A DNA stretch of 7,072 bases from Modestobacter sp. (GCA_025965635.1 JAOPWO010000204.1:1-7072); one strand, 5' to 3'. Positions 1-5,995 are shown, counted from the first letter of the stretch. Program-made: numbers and translations. Notes: generated by a model from the letters alone, not told the origin.

Positions 1-260
1 ACCAGCCGTGATCGGCGTCCAGCCACGCCTCGACGAGTGCGGACACCCGGGAACTGGCGGTGATCACCCCGGCTCCCCCGGGTCCCCGGCGGGCGGCCAG
101 CTCGGTCTTCAGCGCCCGCTCGGCTGACCCCGGTCTTGGAGACCAGGCGGGTGCGGCCGTCGAAGTCCCGGAACCGGGCGCGGACCTCGATCTCACCGCT
201 CGGCAGGAGCAGGAAACCGATCTTGCCGAACGTGCCCACCGGCAGCGGTGGTCGTCCCAT
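1..260 (-). pseudogene. Tyrosine-type site-specific integrase, N-terminal part, frameshifted and cut by the window edge
   Basis: The ATG at 260-258 opens a reading frame beginning MGRPPLPVGTFGKI, followed by a basic/aromatic stretch (RARFRDFDGRTRL) typical of the N-terminal arm-binding region of actinobacterial phage and ICE integrases. After KTG (about 131-129) the family-like sequence continues in a different frame: SAERALKTELAARRG, then VITASSRVSALVEAWLDADH, which looks like the start of the core-binding domain. A frame change near 126-131, at a run of four C on the plus strand, is therefore needed to join the two parts. A few codons may also be missing there. The catalytic domain (R-H-R-Y residues) would lie beyond position 1 and cannot be seen. 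A weak GAGG lies 10 nt before the ATG. The start is 78 bp from the 3' end of tRNA-Asn, so this is probably the integrase of an element inserted at that tRNA. It is either decayed or affected by a sequencing error. The family call is by recognition, not by search. Confidence 0.72.
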
Positions 261-313
261 CCGGCACCGCCCTCACCGGTTTCCGACGAGTCGATGATGC
301 CCGGTTCGAAGCG

Positions 314-332
314 CCAGAGCCATAAGCCCTGG
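314..332 (-). other. Hairpin just downstream of tRNA-Asn
   Basis: On the minus strand CCAGGGC is followed by TTATG and GCTCTGG, giving a 7-bp stem (one G-U pair) with a 5-nt loop. It starts 7 nt after the last base of the tRNA and lies between the tRNA and the integrase start. It could be a weak terminator for the tRNA transcript (there is no T-run), a processing signal, or part of the element's attachment-site region. CAGAGC also occurs as a direct repeat at 315-320 and 334-339. Confidence 0.4.
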
Positions 333-338
333 TCAGAG

Positions 339-411
339 CTCCCCCGAGAGGCCTTGAACCTCTAACCCTGCGATTAACAGTCGCATGCTCTGCCAATTGA
401 GCTACGGGGGA
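339..411 (-). tRNA. tRNA-Asn, anticodon GTT
   Basis: The 73-nt gene folds into a normal cloverleaf on the minus strand. The acceptor stem TCCCCCG (411-405) pairs with CGGGGGA (346-340). The anticodon stem TGCGA/TCGCA encloses the loop CTGTTAA with anticodon GTT at 378-376. The T arm AGAGG-TTCAAGG-CCTCT is intact. The discriminator base is G, as usual for tRNA-Asn, and the 3' CCA is not encoded. It reads AAC and AAU codons. The 3' end faces the integrase remnant, so its 3' half may be the attachment core of an integrated element, with the gene kept functional. From memory, Mycobacterium tuberculosis also has a tRNA-Asn gene close to dnaG, so this may be ancestral gene order. Confidence 0.96.
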
Positions 412-440
412 TCGGCGGGGTGACCCGCACGGGCAGCATG

Positions 441-468
441 AGATTACCCCACGCGCGGTCGGGGTCCA
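441..468 (-). promoter_or_regulatory. Likely promoter of tRNA-Asn
   Basis: On the minus strand a -10 hexamer TAATCT (446-441) lies 16 nt after a -35-like TGGACC (468-463), which matches TTGACA at four of six bases. Transcription would start near 434, giving a 5' leader of about 23 nt before the tRNA. TAATCT is conspicuously AT-rich in this DNA, which supports the call. Confidence 0.5.
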
Positions 469-507
469 GCGAAGGGTCGTCGGCGGGTCGCCGGGCCGCC
501 GCGCCGG

Positions 508-513
508 TACCGT
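508..513 (+). promoter_or_regulatory. -10 element (TACCGT) of the small YtxH-like gene
   Basis: TACCGT fits the actinobacterial TANNNT -10 pattern and is the same hexamer as that found before the DinB gene. A start near 520 would leave a 25-nt leader containing the GGAGG at 533-537. No clear -35 is visible. The possible GTG start at 512 overlaps this -10 element, which is an argument against using it. Confidence 0.42.
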
Positions 514-544
514 GGCCACTCCCCTGACATCCTGGAGGTCCCCC

Positions 545-817
545 GTGGCCAAGCTGTCCTTCCTCGCCGGTCTCGGCGCCGGCTACGTGCTCGGCGCCCG
601 GGCCGGCCGGGAGCGTTACGAGCAGATCCGCCGCGCCTACCACTCGGCCAAGGAAGACCCGCGCCTGCAGAGCGTCGCCGGCATGGTGCAGGCCCGCGCC
701 GACGCCGCCGTCGACTCGGCCAAGTCCCGGCTCGGCCAGGAGCCGAGCTCACGCGTCGGCAGCACCGGCCCGCGTCCCGGACAGCCGGGAGAGCCCGGCC
801 AGCCCGGCTCCCGCTGA
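545..817 (+). CDS. Small YtxH-like, glycine-zipper protein of unknown function
   Basis: The product is 90 aa. The GTG at 545 is chosen because GGAGG (533-537) sits 7 nt before it; the upstream in-frame GTG at 512 has no ribosome binding site and would lie in the promoter. The N-terminus (residues 4-18, LSFLAGLGAGYVLGA) is hydrophobic with regularly spaced glycines and is followed by RAGRERYEQI, a pattern seen in small YtxH-like actinobacterial proteins. Residues 20-70 are charged and helical. The tail (about 72-90) is rich in Pro, Gly and Ser and looks disordered. It is probably a small membrane-associated protein with no known reaction. From memory, a comparable small gene lies beside dnaG in Mycobacterium tuberculosis, which would make the neighbourhood conserved. 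It converges on the 192-aa gene, with 22 bp between the stop codons. Confidence 0.85.
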   Translation: MAKLSFLAGLGAGYVLGARAGRERYEQIRRAYHSAKEDPRLQSVAGMVQARADAAVDSAKSRLGQEPSSRVGSTGPRPGQPGEPGQPGSR

Positions 818-846
818 GCCCGTCCGACGGCCCCGGTCCTCAGCGG
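811..846. terminator. Palindrome across the convergent junction, candidate bidirectional terminator
   Basis: CCGCTGA (811-817) and TCAGCGG (840-846) form a perfect 7-bp inverted repeat that contains the stop codons of both converging genes (TGA at 815-817 plus; TGA at 842-840 minus). The 22-nt loop holds a smaller hairpin, CCGT-ccg-ACGG (820-830). There is no T-run, as is common in high-GC actinobacteria. Function as a terminator is an inference from position and structure. Confidence 0.5.
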
Positions 847-1418
847 CTGGGGTCGTCGGTGGCCAGGGCGGCGGCCAACCGCTCCCGGGCCGCGTCCCGG
901 GCGGCCGGGTGGTCACGGTCGGCGTCGTCGTCGAACACGACCGTCCACTCGCGCGCCGCCTGACCCGGCACCCGGCGGGCGACCAGCAGCACCGCCCCCC
1001 CGGTGGGCAGCGGATGCCGCTGGCTGTCCACCACCGTGCGGTCGACCCTCGTGCGCAATGTCCCGGGCAGTTCCCCCGCCTCGCGCAGCACGTACCGCTG
1101 GGCCGCCAGCCGGGCCTGCACCCCGGGCTCCACCTCGGTCAGCGGGATGACCGTCAGCGTCCCGCCCTCCCCCGCCGCCGCCCACCGGGCGGTCCCGACC
1201 TCGTGCCACGGCAGGACCCCGACCTCCGGCGCCGCCGACAGCTCCAGCTCGGCCGGCACGGTCCGCAGCCCGCGCGAGGTGGCCACCAACCAGCCGCCGT
1301 GCACCAGCGCGCCCCACGCCAGCACCCGCTCGTGGGGGTCGGACGACGCGGCCACCACGGCCCGCACCGGCTCCGGCGCGGGCGTGAACCGGGCCTTGAC
1401 CTTCTCGATGAACCTCAC
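840..1418 (-). CDS. Conserved-looking protein of unknown function, coupled to dnaG (possible PH-like fold)
   Basis: The product is 192 aa. The GTG at 1418-1416 overlaps the dnaG stop (TGA at 1417-1415) in the tetranucleotide GTGA, and no Shine-Dalgarno is visible, so translation is probably coupled to dnaG. After a short basic N-terminus (VRFIEKVKARF) the chain is rich in beta strands: RVLAWGALVHGGWLVATSRG (31-50), LPWHEVGTARW (69-79), TLTVIPL (87-93), then RTVVDSQRHPL (127-137), GGAVLLVARRV (140-150) and EWTVVFDDD (157-165). It ends in an Arg/Ala-rich helix. There is no signal peptide or membrane segment, so it is likely cytoplasmic. The strand pattern and the 'protein-then-PWHEV' arrangement recall PH-like proteins often found next to dnaG in actinobacteria; that comparison is from memory. 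No catalytic motif is visible. Its place suggests a link to primase or simple co-expression. Confidence 0.85.
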   Translation of the reverse strand: MRFIEKVKARFTPAPEPVRAVVAASSDPHERVLAWGALVHGGWLVATSRGLRTVPAELELSAAPEVGVLPWHEVGTARWAAAGEGGTLTVIPLTEVEPGVQARLAAQRYVLREAGELPGTLRTRVDRTVVDSQRHPLPTGGAVLLVARRVPGQAAREWTVVFDDDADRDHPAARDAARERLAAALATDDPSR

Positions 1419-3304
1419 GGCGTGAGCCCGCCGGCAGCCCGCTTGCGCAGCGAGATGGCCAGCTGCTCCAGGTCCATCAACTTCTTGAAGTCCCGCATGT
1501 ACCCGTCCTGGTCCTCGACCGGGTTGGTGCGCTGCAGCTTGCCCTTCACGGCGGCGATCTCGCGGACGGTCGCCATCTCGCCCAACCGGGCCATCAGCGC
1601 GTTGACGTAGACCACGTCGTTCTCCCCGACCGAGTGCATCGGCTCCACCGCCAGTGCGGTCAGCATCGCCTTCGCCGAGTCGCGCTCGACGTGCGCGGAG
1701 ACCTCGTCCAGCCACCCCGGTCCGCTCGTCGTCGCCCCAGCCGCTCCTCCGGCCCCGGCCACCGCCGCGGCCACCGCCGCGTAGTCCGGGTGGGTGTAGG
1801 AACCCGGCTCCACGGCGTCGAAGTCGGGCCCGGCGATCTCCGGGCACTGCAGCGCGGCCTTCACCGCTTCCCGCTCGACCTCGATGGCGGCCTCGTCCGG
1901 GGTGCGCTGGGCGGCCCGCGGCCGCCTCCGGGAACGCTCGGCACCGGCGTCGCCACCGGCCAGCCGGCGGACCCGGTCCACGACCTCGCCCTCGTCGGGC
2001 AGGCCGAGCATCCCGGCCAGCCGCCGGGCGTAGGCCGGTCGCAGCGCGTGGTCCTTCACCTGGGCGAGCAGCGGCGCGGTCTTGTCCAGCGCCGCGATCC
2101 GGCCCTCCACGGTGTCCAGGTCGTAGCCGGCCAGCGTCGTCCGCAGCACGAACTCGATCAGCGGCGTCCGGCGGGCGACCAGGTCGCGGACGGCAGCGTC
2201 GCCGTGCGCCTGGCGCAGCTCGCACGGGTCGCGGCCGTCGGGCTCGACGGCGACGAAGGTCTGCGCGACGAAGCGCTGGTCCTCGGCGAAGGTCTTGATC
2301 GCTGCGGACTGCCCCGCCGCATCGCCGTCGAAGGTGTAGACGACCTCCCCGCGGAACTCGTCCTGGTCCATCAGCAGCCGGCGCAGCACGTTGATGTGCT
2401 CGGCCCCGAACGCGGTGCCGCAGGAGGCGACCGCGGTGGTCACGCCGGCGATGTGGCACGCCATCACGTCGGTGTACCCCTCGACGACGACGGCCTGGTG
2501 CTTGCGGGCGATGTCCCGTTTGGCCCGCTCGACGCCGTAGAGGACGGTGCTCTTCTTGTACAGCGGGGTCTCGGGGGTGTTGAGGTACTTCGGGCCCGGG
2601 TCGTCGTCCATCAGCTTGCGGGCACCGAAGCCGATGACGTCGCCGGTGATGTCCCGGATCGGCCACAGCAGCCGGCGGTGGAACCGGTCGATCAGGCTGC
2701 CGCGGGACGACTCCTTGGCCAGCCCGCCGGTGACCAGCTCCGCCTGGGTGAAGCCCTTGCCCAGCAGGTGCTTGGTCAGCGAGTCCCAGCCGGCCGGCGC
2801 GTAGCCGCAGCTGAAGTCGAGGGCCACCTGCTTGTCGAAGCCCCGCTCGGCCAGGAACGTGCGGGCCGGCGAGGCCTCCGGCGTCATCAGCTGGGCGGAG
2901 TAGAACTCCGCGGCCGCCGTGTTCGCCGCCACCAGCCGCGCCCGCTGCCCCACCGCCGCGCGGTCCGGTCCGCCGGTGCGCCGGCCGTCGTCGTCCTCGT
3001 ACTGCAGCTGCACCCCGGCCCGGCCGGCCAGCAGCTCCACAGCCTCGGAGAAGGCGAGGTGGTCGATCTTCTGGATGAAGGAGATGACGTCGCCGCCTTC
3101 CCCGCATCCGAAGCAGTGGTAGAGCCCGCGCGAGGGGGTGACCTGGAAGGACGGCGACTTCTCGTCGTGGAACGGGCACAGCCCCTTGAGGCTGCCACCG
3201 CCGGCGCGCTTGAGCTGCAGGTGCTCGCCGACGATGTCGTCGATCTTCGACCGCTCCCGCACCAGCGCGATGTCCGCGGCGCGGATGCGTCCCCGGCCGG
3301 CCAT
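1415..3304 (-). CDS. dnaG: DNA primase DnaG
   Basis: The product is 629 aa, close to mycobacterial DnaG (about 640). It makes the RNA primers that start leading strands and Okazaki fragments, working with the DnaB helicase at the fork. The zinc-binding domain is intact, with C43-x2-H46-x17-C64-x2-C67 (CPFHDEKSPSF, YHCFGCGEGGD). The catalytic core includes DRFHRRLLWPIRD and PKYLNTPETPLYKKS. The Toprim metal site shows E275 in EGYTDV, D326 and D328 in FDGDAAG, and D359 in DPC. The C-terminal part (about 460-629) would be the helicase-interaction domain. The ATG at 3304 shares one base with the TGA of the 78-aa gene upstream, and only GC-rich alanine codons precede it, so initiation probably depends on coupling. 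The start agrees with the usual N-terminus of actinobacterial DnaG. The frame stays open upstream of 3304, but that stretch is low-complexity and overlaps the upstream gene. Confidence 0.98.
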   Translation of the reverse strand: MAGRGRIRAADIALVRERSKIDDIVGEHLQLKRAGGGSLKGLCPFHDEKSPSFQVTPSRGLYHCFGCGEGGDVISFIQKIDHLAFSEAVELLAGRAGVQLQYEDDDGRRTGGPDRAAVGQRARLVAANTAAAEFYSAQLMTPEASPARTFLAERGFDKQVALDFSCGYAPAGWDSLTKHLLGKGFTQAELVTGGLAKESSRGSLIDRFHRRLLWPIRDITGDVIGFGARKLMDDDPGPKYLNTPETPLYKKSTVLYGVERAKRDIARKHQAVVVEGYTDVMACHIAGVTTAVASCGTAFGAEHINVLRRLLMDQDEFRGEVVYTFDGDAAGQSAAIKTFAEDQRFVAQTFVAVEPDGRDPCELRQAHGDAAVRDLVARRTPLIEFVLRTTLAGYDLDTVEGRIAALDKTAPLLAQVKDHALRPAYARRLAGMLGLPDEGEVVDRVRRLAGGDAGAERSRRRPRAAQRTPDEAAIEVEREAVKAALQCPEIAGPDFDAVEPGSYTHPDYAAVAAAVAGAGGAAGATTSGPGWLDEVSAHVERDSAKAMLTALAVEPMHSVGENDVVYVNALMARLGEMATVREIAAVKGKLQRTNPVEDQDGYMRDFKKLMDLEQLAISLRKRAAGGLTP

Positions 3305-3540
3305 CAGGCGGCCGCCGCGGCAGCGCTGCGCCGCATCGTCACGAGCTCGAGCCGGAGCAGGAAGCGGCCGGTCAGCTCCCCGCCGCGCTTGGTCGACACC
3401 CACGACCGCGTGCCCACCTCGACGCTCGCGGCCTCCTTCCAGCTCGAGGCCTGCAGCGTCGCGGCGAGGACGCCGTCGGCCAGCACCGGCAGCCCGCCCT
3501 TCGCCGCGCCGTGCGTCCCCGACCTGCCCAGTGCCAGCAC
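3304..3540 (-). CDS. Unknown 78-aa protein coupled to dnaG, possibly a truncated gene
   Basis: The GTG at 3540 is preceded by AGGGAGGA (3550-3543), which begins within the stop codon of the YdcF gene, so ribosomes could pass directly from one gene to the next. The stop (TGA, 3306-3304) overlaps the dnaG ATG by one base. Residues 1-58 look like ordinary globular protein: GRSGTHGAAKGGLPVLADGV, then LQASSWKEAASVEVG and SWVSTKRGGELTGR. The end (FLLRLELVTMRRS followed by six Ala) looks unrelated and low-complexity. I recall longer actinobacterial proteins (about 150-200 aa) with a similar start that continue past 'KRGGELTGR', so this may be the N-terminal remnant of a longer gene whose end was deleted. 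That memory is unverified. Function unknown; no membrane segment or catalytic motif is visible. Whatever its product does, its translation probably serves dnaG initiation. Confidence 0.68.
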   Translation of the reverse strand: MLALGRSGTHGAAKGGLPVLADGVLAATLQASSWKEAASVEVGTRSWVSTKRGGELTGRFLLRLELVTMRRSAAAAAA

Positions 3541-3542
3541 GG

Positions 3543-3551
3543 TCCTCCCTC
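3543..3551 (-). promoter_or_regulatory. Ribosome binding site overlapping the YdcF stop codon
   Basis: On the minus strand the YdcF stop runs straight into the purine tract: TGAGGGAGGACC and then GTG. It fixes the start of the 78-aa gene at 3540 and implies tight translational linkage. Confidence 0.6.
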
Positions 3552-4179
3552 AGCCGATCCCGGGAGCGCCGGCGACGCTCTCGCCGGTCGCCCGGTAGAG
3601 CAGGTACGCCGCGGTCTCCCGCGCGATGTAACGGAACTGTGTCGCCCGGGTATGCACGGCCGGGCCCTGCCGGGTCGGTGAGCTGGTCGCGTCGAGCCCG
3701 GCGTCCTCGGCCATCCGCTCGGCCCGCATCGCGTGCCACGGGTCGGTCACCAGCACCGCGTTCGACCAGCCGCGCCCGGTGAACGCCGTCGCGACGGCCC
3801 GCATGCTCTCCAGGGTGTCCACGCCCTCGGGCACGGCCAGCAGCCCGTCGGCCGGCACACCCGCCGTCGCCAGGTAGTCGCGGCCGGCTTCGGCCTCGGT
3901 GAACGCGTCACCGGCCGCCTTCCCACCCACGGTCACCACCACCGGCGCCACCCCGGCCTCGTACAGCCGCAGCGCGTGCTCGAGCCGGGCCTCGAAGATC
4001 GACGACGGGACGCCGTTGTACTGCGCCGAGCCCAGCACGACGATCGCGTCCGACGCCGGCCGGGCGTCCTGCCGCGCCGTCCACCAGATCGCCAGCCCCG
4101 TCGAGCTGACCAGCAGGACGACGGCGGTCAGCACCGCGCCCACGAGCCGGCCGGCCAGTCTCCCCGCGATCGCCCCCAC
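3550..4179 (-). CDS. YdcF/DUF218 family membrane-anchored protein
   Basis: The product is 209 aa. A membrane segment lies at residues 12-33 (LVGAVLTAVVLLVSSTGLAI), with the rest probably outside the cell. The DUF218 core follows: DAIVVLGSAQYNG (44-56) with SSIFEARLEHALRLY, VVVTVGGKAAGD (80-91), an acidic EAEAG (95-99), the DTLES motif (121-125) and VLVTDPWHAMRAERM (142-156) with H149 and R152. Members of this family (SanA, YdcF, ElyC) are tied to cell-envelope integrity, and some bind nucleotide-like ligands, but no reaction is established, so none is given here. The GTG at 4179 is the first possible start after an in-frame stop (TGA at 4185-4183); it has no clear Shine-Dalgarno sequence. The 86-bp gap to the upstream gene could hold a promoter, but I see no convincing one. 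It ends 9 bp before the 78-aa gene. Confidence 0.9.
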   Translation of the reverse strand: MGAIAGRLAGRLVGAVLTAVVLLVSSTGLAIWWTARQDARPASDAIVVLGSAQYNGVPSSIFEARLEHALRLYEAGVAPVVVTVGGKAAGDAFTEAEAGRDYLATAGVPADGLLAVPEGVDTLESMRAVATAFTGRGWSNAVLVTDPWHAMRAERMAEDAGLDATSSPTRQGPAVHTRATQFRYIARETAAYLLYRATGESVAGAPGIG

Positions 4180-4265
4180 GGGTCATGGGTACCACGGACC
4201 GCGGGCACCGGCGGCGCACCCTGGGGACGGGGCGTCGCCGTTCCCAGCCACCGGACGGCAGGTGC

Positions 4266-4721
4266 TCAGCCGAGGCTCGTGCCGCAGACCTTGGTGCCGC
4301 CCTCGGGCACCACGAGTACCTGCGTGGTGACCGCGCCGGCGCCCTCGCCCCACCGCACGGCGATCCGCTGCGCGGGACCGTCCTCGTACTCGGTCTCCTG
4401 CGCCCCGACGACCGTCGGCGTGCCCGCCTGGAGGTAGGCGTCGGCCAGCTCGTCGGGCAGCAGCCGGGCCCGCTCGTCGTCGCAGATCAGTTCGTAGGCG
4501 GTCTCGACGTCGCCCTGCGACAGCGCGGCGGTGAAGACGGTCGCGACCTCGCGGGACTGCTCCTCCCCCGAGCCCCTGAAGAACAGGATCCCGCCGACCA
4601 TCAGGACGGCGATCAGCGCGGTCGACCCGAACAGCGCCACCAGCAGCCCCTTGCGCTGCCGCGGCTCACCGGTGTGCAGCGGCGCCGGGTCGTCGTCGTA
4701 GAGGAACGGTCCGGTCGTCAT
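4266..4721 (-). CDS. One-TM anchored extracellular protein of unknown function
   Basis: The product is 151 aa. The ATG at 4721 is chosen because GGAG (4733-4730) lies 8 nt before it. The in-frame GTG at 4772 would overlap the end of dusB and has no properly spaced ribosome binding site. The N-terminus is short, acidic and proline-containing (YDDDPAPLHTGEP), then QRK and a strong membrane helix (residues 25-48, GLLVALFGSTALIAVLMVGG and on to LFF). This gives a type II topology with the C-terminal domain outside. That domain (about 53-151) begins with REVATVFTAALSQGDVETAY, a pattern typical of small NTF2/DUF4878-like extracytoplasmic domains of actinobacteria, and ends with strands and two cysteines (LICDDE near residue 98; KVCGTS near the end) that could form a disulfide. 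The domain assignment is tentative. The gene follows dusB by 40 bp and probably shares its transcript. Confidence 0.85.
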   Translation of the reverse strand: MTTGPFLYDDDPAPLHTGEPRQRKGLLVALFGSTALIAVLMVGGILFFRGSGEEQSREVATVFTAALSQGDVETAYELICDDERARLLPDELADAYLQAGTPTVVGAQETEYEDGPAQRIAVRWGEGAGAVTTQVLVVPEGGTKVCGTSLG

Positions 4722-4761
4722 CGACGCAGCTCCGCTGGGGAACCGGGACACAGCATCTCGA

Positions 4762-5922
4762 TCATCCGCCACTCACCTGCAGTTCGGCGCCCTTCGGTGG
4801 GCGCGGGTCGTCGCGGTCGTCCAGCCAGCCCTCGGGCAGCGCCACCGGCCGCGGCGGGGTGGTGCGGCCACGCGGCGCACCGAGCACCGCCAGCGGGTAC
4901 GGCTGGTCGGGGATGCGGTCGATCAGCTCGGCGAGCTCGTCCAGCCCGCTGACCATCGCCAGCGCCCGCCGGATGTCGGAGCCGACCGAGAAGCCCTTGA
5001 GGTACCAGGCCACGTGCTTGCGGAAGTCGGTGCAGCCGTGCAGCTCGCCCTGGTCGGCCGACAGCAGGGTGGCGTGCCGGTGCATCACCGCGGCGACCTC
5101 CCGCAGGCTCGGCAGCGCGCGGCGCGAGGAGCCGGCGAACGCGGCCGCCAGGTCACCGAACAGCCAGGGCCTGCCCAGGCAGCCCCGCCCGACGACGACG
5201 CCGGCGCACCCGGTCTCGGCCACCATCCGCACCGCGTCATCGGCCTCCCACAGGTCGCCGTTGCCCAGCACCGGGATGTCGACCTCCTCGACCAGACGGG
5301 CGATGGGCGCCCAGTCGGCGGTGCCGCTGTACAGCTGATCGGCGGTCCGGCCGTGCAGGGTGATCGCGGCCGCGCCGGCATCCTGGGCGATCCGGCCCGC
5401 CTCCAGGTAGGTGACGTGCTGGGGGTCGATCCCGATGCGGGTCTTCACGGTGACCGGGACGTCGCCGGCCGCGCCGACGGCGGCACGCACGATGTCGCCG
5501 AACAGCCGCCGGCGCCACGGCAGCGCCGAGCCACCGCCCTTGCGGGTCACCTTGGGCACCGGGCAGCCGAAGTTGAGGTCGATGTGCGCCGGCCGGGTGC
5601 CAGCCACCCGCTCGTCGACGAGCATGCCGACCGCGCGGGCGACCGTCGCCGGGTCCACGCCGTACAGCTGCACGCTGAACGCGTCGGCCTCATCGGTCGT
5701 GGCCCGGACCATCTGCAGGGTCTTCTCGTTGCGCTCCACCAGCGCGCGGGTGGTGATCATCTCGCAGACGTAGAGACCGGCGCCGAACTCGCGGCACAGC
5801 GTGCGGAACGCCGGGTTGGTGATCCCGGCCATCGGCGCCAGCACCACGGCCGGATCGACGGTGAGCCTCCCCAGCTGCAGCGGCGGCAGCACCGTCGCGC
5901 GTTCGAGGATCGGAGTGGTCAC
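4762..5922 (-). CDS. dusB: tRNA-dihydrouridine synthase, DusB type
   Basis: The product is 386 aa, a usual length for actinobacterial members. It is an FMN enzyme that reduces specific uridines in the tRNA D-loop to dihydrouridine with NADPH. The TIM-barrel domain shows the FMN site VLAPMAGITNPAFR (27-40), the substrate-side QLYG (85-88), the catalytic cysteine C120 in NFGCPVPKVTRKGGG, the VKTRIG lysine (K160), LHGRTADQLYSG with H190, LGNGDLW (219-225) and VVVGRGCLGRPWLF (242-255), which binds the FMN phosphate. The helical tRNA-binding domain follows (about 270-345, with HVAWYLKGF). The Pro/Arg-rich tail is typical of high-GC species. The start is the GTG at 5922, seven nt after a TACCCT -10 element, so the mRNA is probably leaderless. 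It heads the minus-strand block that leads to dnaG. Assignment as DusB rather than another Dus paralogue is from the RKGGGS and GNGD context. Confidence 0.95.
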   Translation of the reverse strand: MTTPILERATVLPPLQLGRLTVDPAVVLAPMAGITNPAFRTLCREFGAGLYVCEMITTRALVERNEKTLQMVRATTDEADAFSVQLYGVDPATVARAVGMLVDERVAGTRPAHIDLNFGCPVPKVTRKGGGSALPWRRRLFGDIVRAAVGAAGDVPVTVKTRIGIDPQHVTYLEAGRIAQDAGAAAITLHGRTADQLYSGTADWAPIARLVEEVDIPVLGNGDLWEADDAVRMVAETGCAGVVVGRGCLGRPWLFGDLAAAFAGSSRRALPSLREVAAVMHRHATLLSADQGELHGCTDFRKHVAWYLKGFSVGSDIRRALAMVSGLDELAELIDRIPDQPYPLAVLGAPRGRTTPPRPVALPEGWLDDRDDPRPPKGAELQVSGG

Positions 5923-5929
5923 GCCGTCC

Positions 5930-5935
5930 AGGGTA
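5930..5935 (-). promoter_or_regulatory. -10 element (TACCCT) of dusB, leaderless type
   Basis: On the minus strand TACCCT is followed by seven nt and then the GTG start at 5922. This spacing places the transcription start at or next to the start codon. There is no good -35. It is the likely promoter for the whole dusB-to-dnaG block. Confidence 0.5.
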
Positions 5936-5989
5936 GGTGGCGTGCCCGGGTGCCCCTGATCACGTGGCCCTCCTGTCCCAGTGGGCCTC

Positions 5990-5995
5990 TACCGT
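5990..5995 (+). promoter_or_regulatory. -10 element (TACCGT) of the DinB-like gene, leaderless type
   Basis: TACCGT is followed by six nt (CCGCGC) and the ATG at 6002, so transcription probably begins at that A. This selects 6002 over the in-frame GTG at 5981, which lies upstream of the -10. No clear -35 is seen. Confidence 0.52.

Noticed and set aside
60..365. 101-aa plus-strand open frame opposite the integrase and tRNA
   Set aside because: It runs antisense to the integrase and into the tRNA gene, and its composition is that of antisense noise.
512..544. Upstream GTG start for the small YtxH-like protein
   Set aside because: It overlaps the -10 element and lacks a ribosome binding site, while GGAGG is correctly placed for 545.
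840..3179. 779-aa minus-strand open frame, most of it in a different frame from DnaG
   Set aside because: Only the last 192 codons (from 1418) look like protein. The rest is Arg/Gly/Pro-rich shadow of the dnaG reading frame, caused by high GC.
3304..3325. GCC/GCG repeat before dnaG as a regulatory tract
   Set aside because: It codes for the alanine run of the 78-aa ORF and is ordinary in DNA of this composition, so no separate function is claimed.
1634..3598. 654-aa open frame antisense to dnaG
   Set aside because: The translation is low-complexity (His, Arg, Gly, Val) and mirrors dnaG codons on the other strand. No domain or ribosome binding site supports it.
4722..4772. Longer start (GTG at 4772) for the anchored membrane protein
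   Set aside because: It would overlap the end of dusB, its extra residues do not look conserved, and GGAG is well placed before the ATG at 4721.
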